The notes under the pieces were generated by a model. That model searched no databases, was not told the origin of the DNA, and was given only the letters and a program-made list of their open reading frames with translations. The translations under genes and the position numbers were made by a program. From Ilex aquifolium (Eukaryota > Streptophyta > Magnoliopsida > Aquifoliales > Aquifoliaceae), in assembly GCA_951799425.1 (NCBI GenBank), contig OX637394.1, positions 29,114,001-29,178,000 on the forward strand: 64,000 nucleotides of DNA, read 5' to 3'. Positions 47,442-57,993 of this stretch are shown in pieces (position 1 is the first letter of the stretch; each line of letters starts with the position of its first letter).

Positions 47442-49337
47442 TGATGAGCACAAAATATTGTATATTTCAAGGCCTCATTACATGCATTTTAACTCAACTT
47501 TTGCATCTAAGTACTTAGAGTTAGCCGATTTTATGAATAATGTTGAATTTTCGTTGTTGCAAGTTTTTATAGCTTAAATGATTGATTTTAGGACCTTGCA
47601 ACTATGATGGATGTGTGGTGAGGGCATGAACACATTACATGAAGATTTGGAGGCTTAAAAGTGAAGAAATCAAGGAGGTATTGGTGTTTGGGAACAAAAG
47701 CACCAGCAGCCACACCATCTGGAAACAGAGCCTCGGTATTCCTCCATTTTGACCATGATCCGCTTCGAATCTGAAAAAGTTCAAAACATGAAAGTTGTAG
47801 ATCTGGATGTCTTCTATATTGTGTCAAAATTTCAACTCAATCCAAGGTTGGATCAAAAGTTATGCCGATTCTACAAAAAGTGGTCCGGAGCAGAAAATAG
47901 TACTGGTACACAGTACCGGTACTATTCCGTTCCGGTACTGCGTACCGGTACTTCGAACTCCAGAAGGTTTAGAGTACCTGTACACAGTACCGGTACGCTC
48001 CCAGAACACCCCAGAACTCTTCTCCACTTGCTTGGGGGTCCCACTATTGATTCTCCCACACCTAGGCCGACATTTTATCCCTACAACCATGCCTCCTACA
48101 CCACCCTACTTGAAGACATTTTGAAGGCTTGGGCATTAAGGGAAGAGAGAGAGAAGGGGGCTGCCATGTGGGTTGCAGGCTAGCTCTTCCTTAGCCTATC
48201 AAGAGCCATAACTCAGCCTCCCATTGATGGGAGGCCTGCACACAGCTAGGGGGGACCACCATGCACGAAAATTGAAGGCTAACTCTCCAATATATTCAGC
48301 ATTTACACATTGTATTGGTGTGTCTACCTAAGCTTAGAAAATCCCATGAAGAAGACAATGAATAGTGTCATAGTGTAAGAAATTTATGTTTTTGCATTTT
48401 CTTCCATCTTTTCACTTGTAATATTCTTGAATACTCTTGTAAGCTTCATTAATTACTTTTAATGTCATTTACTTCAAGTGCTTTGCAAGTTTAGTTGAAT
48501 ATTCTAGATTTCACCATTGTTGTTCAAGTTTTCTTCATTTCATCTTTTAAAATGGGTATTGCATATTTTCCTTCATAGCTTTAGATTTATTGCTTCAAGT
48601 TAAGTTTCATGCTTTAAATCTTCATTTATCTACAATGTCTTTCATTTACATTATGTTTGTCTTTCTTTTATGCATGAGTAACTAGCTTTTAAGTTGGTTA
48701 ATCCAAGGGAGAATTCCACTTGGGTATGCCATTCCAACTCTCTTTCATTCCTTCTCTCGGCGTATGATGGCTCGGTTTGACTGGGTTGGGGTGAGGACAT
48801 GGTTGTGAGTTCTTGATACACCGTAGGCATTGTCACGGGGTATGCTTGAATCCTCACCTCCATTTTAGTCCCGAGCTTCCCACGAATCAATCGTACTTCT
48901 AAGCACCATTGGAGGAAAGCTTTGAGTTGGCTTGGCATTCCCATTGGAGTGAACCTTTGTGATTAGCCAACAGTTGTTTTCTTGCATTTCCATTCACAAA
49001 CACAACCACAAAACTCAAACAAAAGATTTTTCACTTTCTTTACCTTTTGCAAAATCACCTTCACACAACTTGAACTTTCCTTCCCTGAGGAGACGACCTT
49101 GGAATACTTTTCCAAGTAAAACACCGACACACAAAAGACTCTTTGCGATTGGGGAGCACTTTTGTTCACACACCCGCATTTCATTTTACATTTTTGTTCA
49201 TTCCATCCTCCATTCCGTTGTTGCCTAATCTTTTGCATCACCCCGAGGGAGAGTGACACTCCCTTAGTCCTATAAGCCATACACACATTGAGGGATGATG
49301 TTAGGAGGTTAGGGAATACAACGTTTTTGCTCAATCA
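47442..49337 (+). repeat. 3' LTR of C
   Basis: 1896 bp, uninterrupted; gives the empty site for D. Very close to the 5' LTR, with scattered single-base differences. Confidence 0.92.
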
Positions 49338-50267
49338 AGTACCCATGACACTATTCACTCAAGGGCATTTTTGAGAGAAAGGATCACAAATTTAGTCTTT
49401 AGTTATTCCTATTTAGATTAGGATTTGTTTTTTTAGTAGATTATGATTTGTTTTTCCTTAGTAGATTAGGAGATTTGTTTCCATAATAGATTAGGATTTT
49501 AGGATTTTTCAAGGAATGGTCAGCCTATAAATAGGCGTTCTATCAATGAAAAAGGAGAGACAATATATAATGAATTTTGATTGTGCGTTGAGTTGAGTTT
49601 ACTCCTCTTATTCTTGATTGAACTTCTGAACTTATCAAAGGTAAATCACAACATTTGTGTCGTTCCTCCTTGTAATTTGGGTTATTGAGACGGGTTCTTC
49701 AACGGGTCTAGATTTTAATATAATCTAGGTTCTGGACACGAGTTCTCAACGGGTCTAGATTCTCCATCCATAGACCTGAGTTTGGCTTTCTTGGGTTGTT
49801 TTTTCCAATATTGTTGTTAGTTCTCAAAGCAAGTCGATTGGTGTTCACATCATTTGGTATTATAGCAAGGTTTCCAACCAGGTCGTATTCTATGCTTTCA
49901 ATTCTTGCATAATTGATTCTAGGGCTTCATTGTTCTAGGGTTTTAAAAAAAAAAAAAAAATAGGGTTGTCAAAATTCTTCTTAGGGTTTTGTGTCGCTGC
50001 CAAATTTTTTTTTCATTGTTCTAGGGTTTGAGTTATTGTTAGGGTTTTTTCAATTGTTTACTATCTAGTTTGTAATCAAATCAGTTGGTGAAAAGAAAAA
50101 TCGTCCAAAAAACAAAAAAACAGAAGAAAAAAAATATCAAAAAAATAAATAAAAAAAGAGGAGAAAAGTCGAATTTTTTTTTTCTCTGTTACCTTTAATG
50201 TTTCTGATCTTTCTCCTTAAGATGTCGGTGAAGATTTGAGGACGAATCTTTTTGAGGAAAAGGGGAA

Positions 50268-51108
50268 TGATGAGAACGAAGGTGGGCCTACTCTTAAAGA
50301 TCCTTTGCATGTCCAGATGGGCCAATTACAAGATCAAGATCCAAGAAGATCAAAGAAGCAATGCAAGGAATGGTGCAATCCACCTGGGATGAAGCTAGCA
50401 AGAGCCCAACACTCAAGATGGGCTTGAAAGAAGGAGAACATGTTAGATATGGCCTGTTGTTGTTAAGGCCTTCAATTTGTTTAAAGGATTTTTTATTATT
50501 AGTTTAGAATAAGTGGGTTTGAGGATGCTTATCCCACATATGTCTTATTATTTTGTTTGGACTAGTGTTTAGAATAAGTTACTGTAGCACAGTACTGTTC
50601 ATGCTACAGTACCGTGACACTATTCACTCAAAGGCATTTTTGAGAGAAATGGTCACAAATTTTAGTCTTTAGTTATTCCTATTTAGATTAGGATTTGTTT
50701 CTTTAGTACATTAGTACATTAGGAGATTTGTTTTTCCTTAGTAGATTAGGATTTTAGGAATTTTTCAAGGAATGGTCAGCCTAGAAATAGGCGTTCTATC
50801 AATGAAAAAGGATAGACAATATATAATGAATTTTGATTGTGAGTTGAGTTGAGTTTACTCCTCTTGTTCTTGATTGAACTTCTGAACTTATCAAAGGTAA
50901 ATCACAACTTTTGTGGCGTTCCTCCTTGTAATTTGGGTTCTTGAGACGGGTTCTTCAATGGGTCTAGATTTTAATATAATCTAGGTTCTTGACACGAGTT
51001 CTCAACGGGTCTAGATTCTCCATCTATAGACCTGAGTTTGGCTTTCTTAGGTTGTTTTTTCCAATATTGTTGTTGGTTCTCAAAGCAAGTCGATTGGGGT
51101 TCACATCA
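50268..51108 (+). repeat. Third LTR of B
   Basis: 841 bp, ending GGGGTTCACATCA directly against LTR A. It differs from the first two by small indels. Confidence 0.86.
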
Positions 51109-51554
51109 GAGATCATCCACAATACCATTTTGTGATTCAATACAAAGTACTAAAGTTTTGAAATCAAGGACAAAGGATGAATCAAGAGAAAAATGTATTT
51201 GATTAACCCTAAATTGTGTGTAAATTAAAAAATCAAAAAACTTGAATTAGTATAACAAATGCACTAAGAATTAGTACTTAGAGTGAATTAGGGTTTGTGC
51301 GGGAATAATACTAGTTATAACATTTTATCTCAAAGTTGCAGGACAAATGCTGAAATAACGCAAGACCAAGGGAGCAATGTCAAGGGAATGTAAAGAATGA
51401 AGGCCAAAGTGTAATTACCCAACGTGAAGACTCAGCATGCATGCAAGTGGCCGTTTCCAGCAAAGCACCACCGTCCGGACGGTGGGACTGCCGTCCGGAC
51501 GGTCACCCTTGTCAGACTCAGCCTCATCTCTTCCCCCACTTGCCTTCATTTGCC

Positions 51555-51563
51555 TATAAATAC
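51555..51563 (+). promoter_or_regulatory. LTR promoter TATA box of E
   Basis: TATAAATAC; same box at 58349-58357 in the 3' LTR. The transcript would start near 51590. Confidence 0.7.
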
Positions 51564-52011
51564 TGCAGCTTCTTCTGCATTTCCTACGGCCGGACTGAGG
51601 CAGAAAAGAAGAGATAAACAGGGAGATCAGAGAGAGATTCTGAAGTTCTGAAGAGAGAAAAAGAGAGAAAGAAAAGAGAAGAGAAAATACACTCCGGTCC
51701 GTGTTATACTTCAGTCCTAAGTCCTGTACTTTTATAGTTTTTGTGTAGCTTTCAATTCGAATAGTTGAACTGCCGCCACTTTTTCATCTTAACTGATTAT
51801 AAGAGTGGTTGTGTTTCAATCGTTCCCTGCGAAAGACATTTAAATTCCGCACTTTCCTTTTTGCTGTAATGACAACTGCTAGCTCTCCTTGCTTGTCTAT
51901 AGCAATGGAGCGTGAGTAGTTCCGTATATCCTCCGGTTCGAGGGGAACACATGTATAATATTGATCTGTTTTTGGAATTGCTGATGTTTTATGTATACGT
52001 TTATTATATAT

Positions 52012-52718
52012 ACAAGACGGGCCAGCTAGAATGACCCCGGCGTTCCTACCGGTATGGTTAATCCTCCACTGGAATGCTGAGGAAGTTCCACTGACGCCTG
52101 GTAGTATTATGTATATACAAGACGGGCCAGCTAGAATGACCCCGGCGTTTCCACCGAAATGCTGAGGAAGTTCCACTGACGCCTGGTATTACTATATATA
52201 TAATAATATTGCCTGCTGGAATAACCCCGGTGATCCTCTCAGTATGGCTAGTCCTACACTGGAACGCTGAGGAAGTTCTACTGTCTATATATATATATAT
52301 ATATAAATATTACAAGATAACCTATTGAATAATTCAAGTATGCCGCTCAAGTAACTTCACTTTCTGGGTGATATATCTAAATACAGTGTAGCCTAAGAAG
52401 CAGCTGTATTATGATTAACTACCACCGGTTGACCTGACAAGTCGCCGGAAGATAGTCTGTACCACCTGCGGATTTTACTTGAATTAATCAATTGGAACAT
52501 CTAAGCCCAGTGTAGCCTAAGAAGCAACTGTGCTATATCTTACCACCGGTGTAGCCTAAGAAGCAGCTGTGTTATGGTTTATTATATATATATACGTATT
52601 TGCAATCATGAGATCAAGTGAATAACTCAAGTATTCCTCATGAATGGCTTGTCCTTCTGGTTTGCTTGGGTTAATCATTTGACATAAATATACCCAGTGT
52701 AGCCTAAGAAGCAGCTGT
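52012..52718 (+). repeat. Structured leader repeats in E LTR
   Basis: Three units of about 105 bp (from 52012, 52117 and, diverged, 52210), each with GACCCCGG and GCTGAGGAAGTTC. Four copies of GTGTAGCCTAAGAAGCAGCT follow between 52385 and 52718, with CACCGG words between. The 3' LTR carries the same set. They lie in the untranslated leader if transcription starts at the TATA box. Confidence 0.75.
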
Positions 52719-53158
52719 GTTATAATATATATATACATCAGACCTGCCGGTTAGCTTGCCAGTAAAATGGAAGTTAACTGATGTGAGGTAGCAATTCCGT
52801 AACAAGACCGATGTAAAGCATGTGGGATCCTTGAACTGAAGGATATCTTTTATATTTCTGTCATTAATCTGTTTTACTTACGCATTTTATTTCTGCACCT
52901 TTATTCCACCTGTTGTTTTAGAATCAAGTTTTTAACACCGTCATTAGACTAAGCTCACACCACAAGCAATCAAACATCAAACTACTCCAAACAACCTTTT
53001 TATTGCTTTATTTTTATTTTATTTATTTTAATTACTAAAACTCTCTGTGGGATCGATACTTGGACTCAAAAACCAAGAAAACTACAATTCGACCACTTAT
53101 ACTTGGGTGTAATATAATAATATAATTCTGACACACTAAAAAGTGCGAATCAAGTTTT

Positions 53159-53176
53159 TGGCGCCGTTGCCGGGGA
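53159..53176 (+). other. Primer binding site of E, tRNA-Asp type
   Basis: TGGCGCCGTTGCCGGGGA, 6 nt after the LTR end. Confidence 0.92.
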
Positions 53177-53306
53177 GTTAAGGTAATTGAAAAATAAAAT
53201 AAAATAAAATATAAAATATAAAATTATAATTAAAATAATATTTATAAAAAAAAAAAAATTATTTGTTTGTTTGTTATATATGTTTATAGTTTGTTATTTT
53301 TAGTCT

Positions 53307-55811
53307 ATGTCTGTTCTTTCATCAGTAGGTTCTGTAAATCAGTCAACTCCTTCATCTTCCTCATCTTCTTCATCTACATCTACACAAGAATCAGTTAACT
53401 TAAGTATGGCTCAAAATGTACCTAGGGAGGAAGAGGCTAGAGAACAGAAAATAGTTCAAAATACTAGACCATTAAGAGAATATTTACATCCTACTAGAAC
53501 TAATGTTCCGTCATGTTTTGCTTTTCCAACAGACGCTCCAAATATTAATATCAAGCCAGGAACAATACAACTACTACCACAGTTCCATGGTTTGGAAGAT
53601 GAAAATCCTTATGTTCATATGAAAGAATTTGAAGAAATCTGTGGAACTTTGCAAGATAGTTCTGAAATGATTAAATTAAAACTTTTTCCTTTTTCGTTAA
53701 AAGATAAAGCTAAACTATGGTTTAACTCTTTAAGAGCAAATTCTATCACAAATTGGCAAGCTTTACAAACTGAGTTCTTTAAAAAGTTTTTTCCTGTGCA
53801 TCGTACTAATGCACTAAGACGTAAAATAATGAATTTTGTTGTAAAGGAAAAAGAAACTTTTTATCAATGTTGGGAAAGATTTAAAGATCTTCTCCAAGCT
53901 TGTCCACATCATGCATTTGAAAACTGGACTTTAGTTGGTTTCTTTTATGATGCTCTTCCATCTGCAATGAGACAATTTGTTGAAATGATGGCTCAAGGAG
54001 AATTTATGAGTAAAAATCCTGAAGAAGCATTTCAATTTTTTGATACTATTTCAGAGAGTTCCCAGATGTGGGACTCGACTTCTTCAAACATTGTGGAAAA
54101 TAGGCCATCTATATCTGAAAGAGGGAAATATGTTTTAAAAGACGATGATGATTTAAGAGCTAAAATGGCTAATTTATCTCGAAAATTAGAAGCCTTAGAA
54201 ATGAAAAAACTTAAACAAGTATCTGTTGTAACCTCTACTGATCAAGTGTGTGAAATTTGTGCGTTGTCAGGACATCCTGCTGGGGAATGTCCAACTATAC
54301 CTGCCTTTAAAGAAGTTTTAATTGAACAATCAAATGCTATTCCAACTTATAATAAACCATATTCAAATCCATATTCTGAAACTTACAATCCAGGATGGAG
54401 AAATCATCCAAATTTTAGTTGGAGAAACACGCAACCCACAAATCAAACACAAGGACCACCACAGGCACAAAATCAACAACAACAGTACCAACCTTATCAA
54501 CCTCCTCAAAGAAGAGCTCTGGAAGACACTATGAATCAATTTATTCAAAGTCAAATGAGTTTTAATACTCAAACAACTCAAGCATTTACTGATTTTAAAA
54601 CTCAAACTTCCCAGAGTATTGAAGATATTAAGAGTCATCTTGCTAAGTTGACCCAGTCCTTAAGTACATCAGAGAAAGGAAAGTTTCCTTCCCAACCAAA
54701 ACCTCCACACAATCAAAATCAAATTAATTCTGTGACTTCTGATCCTTCCCCAAGCCAAGTACAATCAATTACAACACTAAAGAGTGGTAAGGTAATTGAT
54801 AAAACCATCAAACCTAAGACTTCAAAGAAAATACGTGAGTCAATTTCTGTAAACGAACCACTTGAATCTGAACCTTTAATCAAAAAACAACCAGGAGTAC
54901 AAAGTGAAAAAGATCCGCCATGTCCTATCCCCTTACCTTTCCCTCAAAGAGTCAAGCAACTTCAAACTGAAAAAGATCAATCTGATATTCTCGAGCTATT
55001 TAAACAGGTAAAGATTAATATTCCATTATTAGATGCAATAAAAAGAGTTCCAGTTTATGCTAAATTCCTAAAAGATCTTTGCACAATAAAAAGAAGAACT
55101 AATGTACCAAAGAAAGCATTTGCAACTGAACAAGTAAATATAATACAACATGATACACTTCTTAAGTACAAAGATCCGGGTAGTCCTACAGTTTCATGTC
55201 TTATTGGAAATTTTCAAATTGAACAAGCTCTGTTAGATCTTGGATCCAGTTGTAATTTAATGCCATATTCAGTCTATACACAACTAGGACTAAGTGAGTT
55301 AAAACCTTCCAATATTAAATTACAATTAGCAGACCGATCAGTGAAAATTCCAAGAGGAATTGTGGAAGATGTTATTGTCCAAGTGGATCAATTCTATTTT
55401 CCAGCAGATTTTATTGTTATAGACACGGAACCAAGTTGTCAGATGTATGCATCTCAATACATTCCTGTCATTCTAGGTAGACCATTCCTAGCTACATCAA
55501 ATGCATTGATAAATTGTAGGAATGGAGTCATGAAGCTTTCATTTGGAAATATGACCAGTGAATTGAACATCTTTAATGTGATAAAGCACCCAGGTGAGGA
55601 GGAAGAAATTTGTGAGGTAGATGAAATTGATAAGATTGTAGAGGAGAAAATTAACACCTCTTCTTATTCTGACCCTCTACAAGTCTGTTTAATTAATTCT
55701 GTTGTTGATAATGGAAATCCTGAGATACAATTTTATGCTGATTTGTTAAATTCTTCGCCGAAAGTATCAGGGAATGTAAGAAACTCTACTTGGGAACTTA
55801 AGCCCGATTGA
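53307..55811 (+). CDS. E gag-protease polyprotein, intact
   Basis: 834 residues with no stop or shift, ATG 53307 to TGA 55811. Order: Ser-rich N-terminus (15-25); retrotransposon gag domain at about 91-250 (PQFHGLEDENPYVHMKEFEE, AKLWFNSLRANSITNW, FFKKFFPVHRTNALRRKI); CCHC knuckle C315-E-I-C318 through H323 and C328; Gln/Pro-rich segment at about 380-405; amphipathic helix at about 412-452 (FNTQTTQAFTDFKTQTSQSI). The protease has LLDLGSSCNLMPYS with catalytic Asp 644 and VILGRPFLA near 720-727, the Athila-type form. The frame ends NSTWELKPD, at the point where Athila polyproteins normally continue into RT. The product should form capsids and process itself but cannot reverse transcribe. Confidence 0.93.
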   Translation: MSVLSSVGSVNQSTPSSSSSSSSTSTQESVNLSMAQNVPREEEAREQKIVQNTRPLREYLHPTRTNVPSCFAFPTDAPNINIKPGTIQLLPQFHGLEDENPYVHMKEFEEICGTLQDSSEMIKLKLFPFSLKDKAKLWFNSLRANSITNWQALQTEFFKKFFPVHRTNALRRKIMNFVVKEKETFYQCWERFKDLLQACPHHAFENWTLVGFFYDALPSAMRQFVEMMAQGEFMSKNPEEAFQFFDTISESSQMWDSTSSNIVENRPSISERGKYVLKDDDDLRAKMANLSRKLEALEMKKLKQVSVVTSTDQVCEICALSGHPAGECPTIPAFKEVLIEQSNAIPTYNKPYSNPYSETYNPGWRNHPNFSWRNTQPTNQTQGPPQAQNQQQQYQPYQPPQRRALEDTMNQFIQSQMSFNTQTTQAFTDFKTQTSQSIEDIKSHLAKLTQSLSTSEKGKFPSQPKPPHNQNQINSVTSDPSPSQVQSITTLKSGKVIDKTIKPKTSKKIRESISVNEPLESEPLIKKQPGVQSEKDPPCPIPLPFPQRVKQLQTEKDQSDILELFKQVKINIPLLDAIKRVPVYAKFLKDLCTIKRRTNVPKKAFATEQVNIIQHDTLLKYKDPGSPTVSCLIGNFQIEQALLDLGSSCNLMPYSVYTQLGLSELKPSNIKLQLADRSVKIPRGIVEDVIVQVDQFYFPADFIVIDTEPSCQMYASQYIPVILGRPFLATSNALINCRNGVMKLSFGNMTSELNIFNVIKHPGEEEEICEVDEIDKIVEEKINTSSYSDPLQVCLINSVVDNGNPEIQFYADLLNSSPKVSGNVRNSTWELKPD

Positions 55812-57993
55812 TCTATCCTCTAATGCACTTCTTGTATATAGTAGTTAAAATTTTCGTTGTTTTATGTTTTTATGTCTTTTGTATAGTTTCTTTATTTGTC
55901 TTTATATTAGAATCTTATACTATAAATATCTCTCGCTGCAAGACCTAATTAGTAATTTTCTATTTTCATCTTATATAGTGAGGATAATATTTAATTTAAG
56001 TTGAGAAAATATAAGTGTGAATTTACTTGTTGTTTTTAGCATAATAATTTTTATTTAAAAAATTATGTTTGTCTTTGTGACTGGCAGACGTTAAAGAACC
56101 GGATAAGGAGTCAATTTTAAATAATTTTTCTTTGAGTCATTTTTATATGTTTATGGATTAAAAAAAAAAAAAAAAAAAATTTTTTTACTTTCTTTCACTC
56201 ACCCTTTTACTTTATGCACTATAAATTTCTGCACTTAAAACTTGAAGTTATATTTTATGTTTTATGCTTGTGTGATTTGAACTTAGTTAAGTTTTGCTTA
56301 TATATGTTTGAACTAATATGTTTAAAATTTAAATATGTTTAAATTGTTTTTTGTCAAAATGAGAACATATATTGCTAAAGTAGGAAGCATATTTTATACA
56401 ATTCACAAGTTAAATTAGGACTATATTCTAATGCCTTGCGAAAATACTCTCAATCTGATCTCATGAGACTGTCACATTTTAGCTGTACGTTATCTCAATA
56501 TTTTTATTCGAACTTAACCTTAGAAGCACAAACAGATGTCTTTATTTTTGAAAACCATGCAAAATACTACACTCTTTCTATATATAGTGGAGATGTAAAA
56601 ACCAAATGCAGAATTAGAGCCATTCTTCCTTGGAGAGAAATGCTACATCTACTCAACTACGAATCTTCGATTCAGCGGTAACTTTTCTTTGAATAATCTC
56701 ATTATATTTTTGCTTTGATTAGCACGTCTTGAAATATATTATATACATTGCCCTTAATTATTTATCTAGAAAGAATACAAATATAGGATTTCTGGAAAAT
56801 GATCTTAGGCCATGTTTGATTAATTTTGAGCCTTAAACATTTCTTTTACAAAATTATATCATTAGTCAACCATGTTTGAGCCTAAAATAGTATAAACTCT
56901 TTTCATGAAACCTGAAAAAGACCCGAGCCAGATAAAAATATGTTAAACCTACCTTTGCTACATAATTTTCTTGCACCCTCTTTTAAATCAATAGGATATA
57001 GAAAAAAAAAAAAAAAAAAAAAAAAAGAAAAACAAGGCATGTGAAGAAAGAGCGAAATGGAGCGTAAAACGCACTCGTTCACGAAAGAGCAAGATGGAGC
57101 GTAAAACGCACTTGTTCAAGAAAAAGTGAGATGGAGCATAAAATGCACTCACCAAATGAAAAAAAAAAAAAAAAAAGAAGAGAGAGCCAAGAAAGTGAAA
57201 AATGTAAAGAATAAATAAACAAAGTTTTATGAGGTGTGCCAAAAGGTAGCTTTTGAACCCCATAGACGTCGTTTCTTACACCCCGACCCCTGACCACGTT
57301 ACAACCTTAATAAAGTCCTTTTTGATTCCAGAAATCATATATTTGCATTCATTCTAGCAATCTAAAAAGGAAAATGTTAACAATATATTTAATACAGTGT
57401 TAATATTCTTTCATGAGATTATGTCAATTTCCAGTTTATTTAACATAACCGCTCCTTTCTATTACATGTGAAATAATTTGTTTTGTTATCAATATTCCAA
57501 TCACATGTAAGATTATAAGAACAGTCACTATAACATGTATGCTATTCTTACTGAGTGTATTCCAGGGAAGGATTGACATCAAGACTACCATGAAAGAGGG
57601 TAATATTTTTCAAGTGATTTCTGAAAATAAAAACATCACTACACACACACACAAGTTTTCATAAAAATATATAGATAATACTACACCCAACATATGATTC
57701 TCTCAAGGTGATCAGAAAAAGGAAGTATTCTAGCAAGACAGAAGAAATATCATCTTAAGCATGCATGTGAAAAATATGGAATATGCATTTCTAATTACTG
57801 AAGTTTGTAGGTAGCTTCACTGGAAACCTTCATGAGACACAACTCGTCCACTAGGGATCACCTAGGGGTTTAATGGCTTATTGCATATGCTAAATGCAAT
57901 CGTACAAAAATCTACGAAAATGATTTTACCCCTACTTGTATTATATTTTCTTTTTATTTTACTAGGGACTAGTAAAGTTTAAGTTAGGGGGTG
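55812..57993 (+). other. Long 3' non-coding region of E, collinear with C
   Basis: About 2.2 kb. Post-stop TGTATATAGTAGTTAAA; AAATGATCTTAGGCCAT (56797-56813); A-rich and purine tracts (57001-57220) that include three tandem units of about 45 bp with GAGCGTAAAACGCACTC (57047-57149); TTTCATGAGATTATGTCAAT (57409-57428); an 86-nt conserved block (57815-57900); CTAGGGACTAG; polypurine tract. The small ORF at 56436-56681 has no recognisable domain. Confidence 0.8.

Larger units (their letters stand above)
40364..49337 (+). mobile_element. C: Athila-like non-autonomous LTR retrotransposon
   Basis: Perfect duplication AGTAC (40359-40363 and 49338-49342). LTRs of about 1895 bp (5', after removing D) and 1896 bp (3'), starting TGATGAGCACAAAATATT and ending GCTCAATCA. 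Internal region 44276-47441: tRNA-Asp-type primer site, one short gag-derived frame, about 2.1 kb of non-coding DNA, polypurine tract. No protease core, RT, RNase H or integrase. It would depend on an Athila-type partner. Confidence 0.9.
40019..49852 (+). repeat. Middle LTR of B, interrupted by C
   Basis: Left part 40019-40363, right part 49343-49852 after the AGTAC duplication. Joined length 855 bp equals the first LTR. Confidence 0.86.
38817..51108 (+). mobile_element. B: tandem miniature LTR retrotransposon with three LTRs
   Basis: LTR 38817-39671 (855 bp), internal 39672-40018 (347 bp), LTR 40019-49852 (855 bp once C is removed), internal 49853-50267 (415 bp), LTR 50268-51108 (841 bp). 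All LTRs start TGATGAGAAC and end TTCACATCA. Flanks AAGAT (38812-38816) and GAGAT (51109-51113) are a duplication with one mismatch. Internals carry only a tRNA-Met-type primer site, an A-rich tract and ATTCGAGGACGAAT with a purine tract, the signature of a chromovirus 3' end. There is no coding capacity. Without C it spans about 3.3 kb. Confidence 0.88.
51200..53152 (+). repeat. 5' LTR of E
   Basis: TATA box at 51555-51563; two palindromes upstream of it (CACCGTCCGGACGGTG at 51469-51484, CCGTCCGGACGG at 51491-51502). About 1.5 kb of leader lies downstream of the TATA box and holds two sets of internal repeats. Confidence 0.93.

Noticed and set aside
51784-52176. 130-codon minus-strand ORF in the LTR of E (also 58578-58970)
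   Set aside because: Identical in both LTRs, made of the leader repeats, antisense to the element, no domain.
52074-52280. Hammerhead-ribozyme-like CTGAGGA words in the repeats of E LTR (retrozyme idea)
   Set aside because: The CUGANGA core is there, but no GAAA with flanking complementary arms follows, and the LTR is far longer than in retrozymes.
56436-56681. 81-codon ORF in the 3' region of E as an env-like gene
   Set aside because: No signal peptide, membrane segment or recognisable motif; not present in C.
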